From assembly GCA_002478955.1 (NCBI GenBank), contig DLKK01000007.1:1-10733 (forward strand): a stretch of DNA of 10,733 nucleotides, given 5' to 3'. The stretch is from Treponema sp. UBA7590. GTDB taxonomy: Bacteria; Spirochaetota; Spirochaetia; Treponematales; Treponemataceae. Position numbers and translations under genes: made by a program. The notes below the pieces were generated by a model that saw only the letters and a program-made list of their open reading frames with translations, was not told where the DNA came from and ran no database searches. Shown in pieces: positions 6,303 to 10,733 of this stretch. The number at the start of each line of letters is the position of its first letter. Positions within the stretch are counted from its first letter, which is position 1.

Positions 6303-7694
6303 ATGCAAAATTCGCGACTTCAATCTTCAAAAAATGATTCCTCGCTTGGCACGGAAAAAATCCCGCATCTTATGCTGCATCTTGCGCTTCCGTCTGTGCT
6401 TGCGTATCTGATAAACGTTCTTTACAACATTGTTGACCGCATTTATATCGGGCATATTTCTTCTGCTGGGCCTGGTGGTTCGGATTCTTCGCTTGCGTTA
6501 ACAGGACTTGGAGTCTGCCTTCCGATAATCCAGCTTGTTTCTGCGTTCAGCGCGTTTGCCGGAACTGGAGGTGCGCCTCTTGCGGCGATTGAGCTTGGAA
6601 AAAGCGAGCTTGACCCTTGCGCAAGAAAGAACGCCCAGAAGATTTTGGGAAACGCGGCTTTTATGCTGATTGTTTTTTCCGCAGTTTTGACTTCGTGCTT
6701 TTTGATTTTCAAGACTCCTGTTCTTATGTTCTTTGGTGCGAGCGGAAAAACTTTGCCTTATGCGGATGATTATCTTTCAATTTATCTTTTGGGAACGATT
6801 TTTGTGCAGCTTTCAGTTGGCTTGAATCCGTTTATAACTTGCCAGGGGCATGCGAAAACGGCGATGGTTTCAATTTTGATTGGAGCGGTTCTGAACCTCA
6901 TTCTTGATCCGGTCTTTATTTTTGCATTAGGAATGGGTGTAAAAGGCGCGGCTCTTGCAACAATAATTTCGCAGTGCGTGAGCGCAGTCTGGATTGTCGC
7001 GTTTTTGGCTTCAAAAAAAACAGAAATCCGCCTGGATTCTTCTATATTAATGCCAAGTTTTTCTGTGATAAGAAAAATCAGCTCGCTCGGGGCTTCTCCG
7101 TTTGTCATGCAGGCGACCGAAAGCGCAATTTTTGTCGTGTTCAATTCGGGCTTGCAGCGTTACGGCGGAGACATTTATGTTGGTGCAATGACGATTATGC
7201 AGAGCGTAATGCAGATAATTTTTATTCCGGTCGCAGGATTTTCAAACGGAGTCCAGCCGATAATCTCGTACAATTTTGGTGCAAAGAAATTTGGCCGCGT
7301 AAAAGAAGTGATCCGCAAAATGCTTTTAGTGAACGGAATTATTACAGTCTGCTTTGTTTTGAGCGCGACTCTTTTTCCAAAGGGGTTTGCCTCTCTTTTT
7401 ACTTCCAGCAGCGAGATCTTGCAGATTGAGCAGAAACTTTTGCCAGTCTACATTGCTGGAATGTGGCTGATGTGGATTCAGAACGCAGCGCAGACAACTT
7501 TTGTAGGAATTGGAAACGCGAAGGTCTCGGTTTTTATCGCCTGCCTGCGGAAAATAATCCTTTTGATTCCGCTCGCTTTAGTCCTGCCTCGCTTTTTCGG
7601 TGTTGACGGGATTTTCTTTGCCGAGCCACTCGCCACAACCTGTTCCGCTCTTACAAGCACCGTGCTTTTGACAAGAGAATACAGAAAACTGTAG
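6303..7694 (+). CDS. MATE family multidrug/Na+ or H+ antiporter
   Basis: This 463-residue inner-membrane exporter has about 12 membrane helices and belongs to the MATE superfamily, MepA/NorM-like branch. It couples cation influx to export of cationic drugs or metabolites. The first repeat begins IPHLMLHLALPSVLAYLINV and YNIVDRIYIGHI, and continues with GLGVCLPIIQLVSAFSAFAG and GGAPLAAIELG. Later come GLNPFITCQGHAKTAM and GAVLNLILDPVFIF. The second repeat has SPFVMQATESAIFVVFNSGL, then GFSNGVQPIISYNFGAK. The ATG at 6303 fits family N-termini; an in-frame TTG at 6279 lies upstream of the likely -10 and is rejected. The substrate is unknown. The gene is divergent from the HD-GYP gene, and no clear terminator follows. 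Confidence 0.93.
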   Translation: MQNSRLQSSKNDSSLGTEKIPHLMLHLALPSVLAYLINVLYNIVDRIYIGHISSAGPGGSDSSLALTGLGVCLPIIQLVSAFSAFAGTGGAPLAAIELGKSELDPCARKNAQKILGNAAFMLIVFSAVLTSCFLIFKTPVLMFFGASGKTLPYADDYLSIYLLGTIFVQLSVGLNPFITCQGHAKTAMVSILIGAVLNLILDPVFIFALGMGVKGAALATIISQCVSAVWIVAFLASKKTEIRLDSSILMPSFSVIRKISSLGASPFVMQATESAIFVVFNSGLQRYGGDIYVGAMTIMQSVMQIIFIPVAGFSNGVQPIISYNFGAKKFGRVKEVIRKMLLVNGIITVCFVLSATLFPKGFASLFTSSSEILQIEQKLLPVYIAGMWLMWIQNAAQTTFVGIGNAKVSVFIACLRKIILLIPLALVLPRFFGVDGIFFAEPLATTCSALTSTVLLTREYRKL

Positions 7695-7783
7695 GTTGAA
7701 AATCAAGTTTCGCAGTGGGGAAGGGCTTGTGGGAAACAATAATATTGTGAAGTAGTTAAAAGGTCGTGTTTTGCGAATACAGC

Positions 7784-7963
7784 TCAGGAATTACTTTGGT
7801 TTAATTTGTTCACTTCTTCCAAAGAGAGTCCTGTACATTTAGCAATTGTTTCTGCAGGAATATTTTCCTTAAGAAAATTTCTTGCGGTCTCTAATTTTGC
7901 ATTCCGTGCACCTTCCTCCAAGCCGGCTTGTCTTGCGTCAAAAAGTGGCAGTGCATCCATCAT
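7784..7963 (-). CDS. possible intragenic Rpn small protein (RpnS-like), surviving in the broken gene
   Basis: Inside the broken Rpn gene, an in-frame ATG (7963-7961) is preceded by AGGAG (7975-7971) with a 7-base gap, an ideal ribosome site. It gives 59 residues beginning MMDALPLFDARQAGLEEG and ending in TGLSLEEVNKLNQ. In E. coli, rpn genes are known to make such C-terminal small proteins from internal starts, and they neutralise the nuclease toxin. The same site is kept in the intact copy. Expression here is inferred; no promoter was identified close to this start. Confidence 0.45.
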   Translation of the reverse strand: MMDALPLFDARQAGLEEGARNAKLETARNFLKENIPAETIAKCTGLSLEEVNKLNQSNS

Positions 7964-8364
7964 ATAGTCGCTCCTGAATATCTCGTTGATTTTGAGCCTT
8001 TCGACACGCTGCTCCAAGTTTTTTGTAAAGTTGTCAGAAGGCTTTCCGCTACAAAGATAACCCAAGAATCCCTTTATTTCAAGATTCTTCTCCGTGGCGA
8101 AGGCGCTTGCGTTGAAGAATATTTTGTTTATTCCGTCATCCAGTGCAAAGTCTTTCGCCTCCTTGCAGGTTGTTTTGAACGTATAGACCGGAAAATTTAA
8201 CCCGAAAGGGTCTTTTGTACAGAGAAAAATCACATAGCTTTCCTTAAGGGTTACATAATCACTGCCTTTCATAAGTGTGTCTATGTCTATCATGCTCTGG
8301 TAATAACGCATGCGCCGCGGCAAATCATCCGGGATTGTTGTCTGCATCTCTAACAAAACAGTTA

Positions 8365-8440
8365 TTTCTTTATCATCATTCTAATTCATCAGGTTTTGTT
8401 TCCAGTTTTGCATTGCAAAACTGGTTAGAAAATTTGCCTT
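8365..8440. other. insertion with perfect palindrome inside the broken Rpn gene
   Basis: This stretch has no counterpart in the intact Rpn copy and replaces a few codons of it. It contains a perfect palindrome: CCAGTTTTGCA (8402-8412) and TGCAAAACTGG (8414-8424) around a single T. The boundaries are approximate to within about 10 bases. It could be a small non-autonomous palindromic element or a scar; no target duplication or coding capacity is evident. Confidence 0.5.
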
Positions 8441-8693
8441 ATTCGGTCAGAGTCTTTTACATAGACATCCATTCTGATTCCGTGCGCGCTGTAGTACGGA
8501 CGGATTTCCTTCTGAAGTTCCGGGTATTCGATTTTTTCAACCTTGATTCCAATAGGCATTTGCTGTTATGTTCAAAATTGAATACTATAACTTTTCGATA
8601 TGTTTTATATCCGTGCTCTTGTTTCTGATTGTTCCGTTAAATTGTCTGCAACAGTTCGGTATTATAGATGCAAAGAGCTCCGCAAGAACAACC

Positions 8694-8880
8694 GCTGATT
8701 AGTCTAGTCAGCGGTCAGATGATTAAGCTAATCAATGCATTGCTGATTAACTTTGTCAGTGGTGTTGTGATAAGCTAATCAGCAGGCCGCTTATTAACTT
8801 ATCAGTGATCTGCTGATCAGTTGATAAGTGCCATGCTTGTCAATTTAGTCAAGGGGCTGCTGATATAATATCAAAGAGTC
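8694..8880. repeat. four ~47-bp tandem units made of paired imperfect palindromes
   Basis: Units begin at 8694, 8742, 8789 and 8835 (spacing 48, 47, 46). Each starts GCTKATTA or a variant and has two palindromic halves. First halves: ACCGCTGA / TCAGCGGT (8691-8715), CTGA / TCAG (8743-8759), a weaker CTTAT / ATCAG, and CTTG / CAAG (8836-8853). Second halves: TGATTA-AGC-TAATCA (8720-8734), TGATAAGCTAATCA (8768-8781), CTGATCAG (8813-8820), TGATATAATATCA (8861-8873). Arm changes are matched on the other side in several units. No reading frame covers it. A role as a protein-binding array or structured RNA is open. Confidence 0.75.
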
Positions 8881-8986
8881 AATATATTTTCTGTGGTAAT
8901 TTTTTTTCATTTCCAAGCTGCGTCAGTCTCACTGGTTTTGCGGATTCGCTGCCGCTGTAATGATTTGGTTTTCAGCTTTGAAAAAA

Positions 8987-9153
8987 CAAGTTGATTTTAG
9001 ATAAAAAACAACTTGATTTTAACTAGAAAACAAGTTGTTTTTAACTGAAAAGCAAGTTGATTTTAAACAAGAAACAAGTTGTTTTTTAACAAGAAACAAC
9101 TTGATTTTAACTGAAAACCAAGTTGATTTTAAGCAAAAAACAACTTACTTTTT
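8987..9153. repeat. 22-bp direct repeat array, seven copies plus a partial eighth
   Basis: Units start at 8987, 9009, 9031, 9053, 9075, 9097, 9119 and (partial) 9141, an exact 22-bp period. Each begins CAASTTG, then WTTTTA, a variable centre of about five bases, and a run of A. The fourth base is G in units 1, 3, 4, 5 and 7, and C in units 2, 6 and 8, so the 7-mer is either CAAGTTG or its reverse complement CAACTTG. T and A tracts alternate at roughly one helical turn, which predicts bent DNA. It ends about 150 bp before the intact Rpn start. It has iteron-like geometry but no replication gene nearby. Confidence 0.85.
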
Positions 9154-9299
9154 CGATGCCAATAGACACTTCTGCGGTTTTGAAATTAAAAGCTGGAGTC
9201 AAAACTGGAATCTACAAAATATAGAAAGAAATAGAAAAACTTGTAAAATTTTTTGTGATCTGTTTCCGTTTTTGCAATTTTTTTGCGTTAACTAGTTAT

Positions 9300-10139
9300 A
9301 TGAAAAACAAAGAAAATAATATCTACCGCATAAAGCCGGTTGAGGAGCTTCGCTTCACTGACGACTTTATGTTCTGCCACGTTATGAAAAGCCCGGAAAT
9401 CTGCAAGGGTGTTATCGAGCGTCTTCTGGGAATCAAGGTTGAAAAGATTGAGTACCCGGAACTCCAGAAGGTAATCCGTCCGTATTATAGCGCGCATGGA
9501 ATCCGCATGGATGTCTATGTAAAAGACTCTGACCGCATTTTTGACATAGAAATGCAAACCAACATTCCAGATGACTTGCCACGGCGCATGCGTTACTACC
9601 AGAGCATGATAGACATCGACACTCTTATGAAAGGCAGCAATTACATCACCCTCAAGGAAAGCTACATTATTTTCCTCTGCACAAAAGACCCTTTTGGGTT
9701 AGGTTTGCCGGTATACACGTTCAATTCAGTCTGCAAGGAAAACAAGGATTTCACATTGAATGACGGAGTCAACAAGATTTTCTTCAACGCCACTGCCTTC
9801 GCTTCGGAAGAAAACCTTGAAATAAAGGGCTTCTTGGGTTATCTTTGTAGCGGAAAGCCTTCCGACACTTTTACAGAAAGCTTGGAGCAGCGTGTCGAAA
9901 GGATGAAACTCAACGAGATATTCAGGAGCGACTATATGATGGACGCACTACCACTTTTTGATGCAAGAAGAGCTGGATTAAAGGAAGGAATGGCAAAGGG
10001 TCTTTTAGCTGGAGAACGGAAAAAAGCCATTGAAACCGCAAGAAATTTTTTGAAGAAAAACATCTCTGCAGAAATAATCGCTGAATGCACAGGACTTTCT
10101 TTGGAAGAAGTGAACAAATTGAATCAAAAGGATTCCTGA
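9300..10139 (+). CDS. intact Rpn-family PD-(D/E)XK nuclease (recombination-promoting nuclease/transposase-like)
   Basis: This 279-residue protein is of the Rpn / PDDEXK_2 family, often labelled 'PD-(D/E)XK nuclease family transposase'. It starts with the family phrase PVEELRFTDDFMFCHVM (13-29), then ERLLGIKVEKIEYPELQK (40-57). The nuclease core shows RMDVYV with Asp71 and DIEMQ with Glu84 and Gln86 (the usual E-x-Q variant of E-x-K), then DDLPRRMRYYQSMID (91-105). The C-terminus has a Gly/Glu-rich helix (GLKEGMAKGLLAGERKK) and TGLSLEEVNKL, a helix-turn-helix-like tail. E. coli members are DNA nucleases linked to RecA-independent recombination and phage defence. The ATG at 9300 matches family N-termini, although no Shine-Dalgarno or clear promoter is seen in 9154-9299; an upstream GTG at 9255 is rejected. 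Confidence 0.9.
   Translation: MKNKENNIYRIKPVEELRFTDDFMFCHVMKSPEICKGVIERLLGIKVEKIEYPELQKVIRPYYSAHGIRMDVYVKDSDRIFDIEMQTNIPDDLPRRMRYYQSMIDIDTLMKGSNYITLKESYIIFLCTKDPFGLGLPVYTFNSVCKENKDFTLNDGVNKIFFNATAFASEENLEIKGFLGYLCSGKPSDTFTESLEQRVERMKLNEIFRSDYMMDALPLFDARRAGLKEGMAKGLLAGERKKAIETARNFLKKNISAEIIAECTGLSLEEVNKLNQKDS
9936..10139 (+). CDS. possible intragenic Rpn small protein (RpnS-like) in the intact gene
   Basis: An in-frame ATG at 9936 (Met213 of the nuclease) has AGGAG at 9924-9928 with a 7-base gap, better than the site for the full-length protein. It gives 67 residues beginning MMDALPLFDARRAGLKEGMA and ending in the TGLSLEEVNKLNQ tail. The position corresponds to the C-terminal antitoxin made from within E. 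coli rpn genes. The motif sequence is the same in the broken paralogue. Production of a separate protein is inferred. Confidence 0.45.
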   Translation: MMDALPLFDARRAGLKEGMAKGLLAGERKKAIETARNFLKKNISAEIIAECTGLSLEEVNKLNQKDS

Positions 10140-10295
10140 GCAATCGTTGGAACGAAAATAGCAGATGCCTGACGGCTTCTTATAATAAGATAAGACTTGG
10201 CTCTGTGGGGCAGGGGGGGCTATAGTTACTCAGTTTCTGTTGATTAGATACTTGGGATAAAACAAGAGATTAATTCTTGGAAATATTTATATCAG

Positions 10296-10350
10296 AAGAC
10301 AGGTGGACCTGTGTATTGTCAAATCAAGGTCTGTCTGTCTTTTTTTTATT
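10296..10350 (+). terminator. intrinsic terminator downstream of Rpn
   Basis: AAGACAG (10296-10302) pairs with CTGTCTT (10335-10341). Inside, GACCT (10306-10310) pairs with AGGTC (10327-10331), separated by a 3x3 internal loop, and a 16-base loop closes it. A run of eight T follows (10340-10347). It lies about 157 bases after the Rpn stop and is the best terminator candidate for that gene. Confidence 0.7.
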
Positions 10351-10403
10351 TGTCTTGATACATAGCCAAAATGTTTGGTTTGAAAAAATCGACATAAAAA
10401 TTG

Positions 10404-10449
10404 AAATCAAAAAGCGAGGCTGGTGGTTCGGATGGAGCCTTTTTGATTT
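10404..10449. terminator. possible bidirectional terminator hairpin
   Basis: AAATCAAAAA (10404-10413) pairs with TTTTTGATTT (10440-10449), and GGCT (10418-10421) pairs with AGCC (10436-10439), with a small one-sided bulge and a 14-base loop. The A-tract on one side and T-tract on the other allow termination in either direction, though the GC part of the stem is short. Confidence 0.4.
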
Positions 10450-10468
10450 TGATAAACAAAAATCTTCC

Positions 10469-10503
10469 CCTACCCTATTTTTGTGATTTTCTGGTGGGGT
10501 AGG
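10469..10503. repeat. short GC-rich inverted repeat
   Basis: CCTACCC (10469-10475) and GGGTAGG (10497-10503) are perfect 7-base reverse complements around a 21-base AT-rich loop. No U-tract follows on the plus strand. It could be a weak terminator stem or a protein site ahead of the promoter at 10558; function unknown. From 10140 to 10623 no convincing gene is seen apart from these hairpins and that promoter. Confidence 0.35.
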
Positions 10504-10557
10504 ATCCTGATATATAACAAATTATTTAAAAAAAAGTTACTTTTTTTATTTTTTCTG

Positions 10558-10585
10558 TTGACATATAGAAAAGGTGAGATAAAAT
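10558..10585 (+). promoter_or_regulatory. sigma-70 type promoter reading toward the right edge
   Basis: TTGACA (10558-10563), 16 bases, TAAAAT (10580-10585). Both hexamers are close to consensus. Transcription would begin near 10592, about 30 bases before the partial reading frame at 10624, and continue out of the window. Confidence 0.6.
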
Positions 10586-10623
10586 TAATTAAGTAAAGAA
10601 TGGAAAAATAGATTGATGATGGA

Positions 10624-10733
10624 ATGCCTGTCTGCACGTTGCAGAAAAAGTTATGTGTTATAAAACCGAGCCAAAAAATTGAAAAATTACCGGCAAAGTT
10701 TGAGTTCACATCCTATAAGGGCGATTCTGTCAA
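10624..10733 (+). CDS. possible gene start running off the right edge (hypothetical)
   Basis: An ATG at 10624 opens 36 codons without a stop up to the window edge, starting MPVCTLQKKLCVIKPSQKIE and containing KFEFTSYKGDSV near the edge. Composition is protein-like and a near-consensus promoter lies ahead, but the Shine-Dalgarno is weak (GATGGA immediately upstream). I do not recognise the family. The real start could be elsewhere. Confidence 0.3.
   Translation, partial: MPVCTLQKKLCVIKPSQKIEKLPAKFEFTSYKGDSV

Larger units (their letters stand above)
7784..8559 (-). pseudogene. broken Rpn-family PD-(D/E)XK nuclease gene
   Basis: This is a degraded copy of the intact Rpn gene at 9300-10139. The 5' part (8559-8440, minus) encodes GIKVEKIEYPELQK and continues to VYVKDSDRI, matching intact residues 44-80; the first ~43 codons are absent. 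After that a foreign stretch of about 80 bp brings a stop (TAA, 8427-8425) and shifts the frame. Homology resumes near 8352 with EMQTTIPDDLPRRMRYYQSM and continues to the natural C-terminus. The insertion falls between catalytic Asp and the Glu-x-Gln of the nuclease motif. I count 21 differences in 140 residues against the intact protein from EMQ onward. The C-terminal helix is 8 residues shorter. The nuclease cannot be active. Confidence 0.85.

Noticed and set aside
7695..7783. Terminator after the MATE gene
   Set aside because: I see no GC-rich stem followed by a T-run between the MATE stop and the end of the Rpn pseudogene.
8661..8666. TATAAT on the minus strand ahead of the broken Rpn gene
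   Set aside because: A perfect -10 but no acceptable -35 at 16-18 bases; too little to call a promoter.
8987..9153. CRISPR array
   Set aside because: The repeat unit is 22 bp with no unique spacers of constant length, the units drift, and there are no cas genes.
8987..9153. Plasmid or chromosomal replication origin iterons
   Set aside because: Geometry fits iterons but there is no rep or dnaA gene, no GC-rich or DnaA-box region nearby; the neighbours are Rpn genes.
9035..9295. 86-residue reading frame across the 22-bp array
   Set aside because: It is a translation of the repeats in shifting phase, has no ribosome site and overlaps the intact Rpn start region.
9255..9299. GTG start adding 15 residues to the intact Rpn protein
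   Set aside because: The added residues are hydrophobic and unlike Rpn N-termini, which begin a few residues before PVEELRFTDDFMF.
10277..10486. 69-residue reading frame with a Trp-rich end
   Set aside because: It starts at TTG without a ribosome site and runs through two hairpins, one a good terminator; no family resemblance.

Overview
The window is moderately AT-rich, gene-dense bacterial DNA. The gene set suggests a host-associated anaerobic spirochaete of the Treponema type: an FeoA-FeoA-FeoB iron operon with a small Cys-rich partner, a membrane-bound HD-GYP protein, a MATE exporter, a YafQ/DinJ toxin-antitoxin pair, and Rpn/PD-(D/E)XK 'transposase-like' nucleases, which tend to be multicopy in such genomes. 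The assignment is inference from gene content; there is no rRNA or marker gene to confirm it.

Region 1 (1-3696) is a ferrous iron uptake operon read rightward from a near-consensus promoter (98-126) with a palindromic candidate operator at the start site. The order is feoA1, feoA2, feoB, a hairpin terminator or attenuator, then two short translationally coupled genes: a 57-residue membrane protein with a Cys-rich tail and a membrane-anchored HMA (heavy-metal-associated) protein. A divergent reading frame may leave the left edge.

Region 2 (3700-6214) is read leftward. It holds an HD-GYP signalling protein whose extracytoplasmic sensor resembles a family-2 carbohydrate-binding module, a GNAT acetyltransferase, and a DinJ-YafQ type II toxin-antitoxin module that ends 3 bases from the iron operon. 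Region 3 (6303-7694) is a MATE exporter read rightward, possibly from a leaderless mRNA.

Region 4 (7784-10139) is the accessory part and the most unusual. Two Rpn-family nuclease genes lie head to head. The left copy is broken: its first ~43 codons are missing and about 80 bp of foreign sequence is inserted within the PD-(D/E)XK active-site motif. It nevertheless keeps an intact in-frame 3' reading frame with its own Shine-Dalgarno sequence, matching the position of the intragenic antitoxin (RpnS) known from E. coli Rpn genes. The right copy is intact and carries the same internal start. Between the two lie two different repeat arrays: four ~47-bp units built of imperfect palindromes (8694-8880), and seven exact-period 22-bp units plus a partial eighth (8987-9153).

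Region 5 (10140-10733) has a good terminator, two further hairpins, a near-consensus promoter and perhaps the start of a gene running off the right edge.
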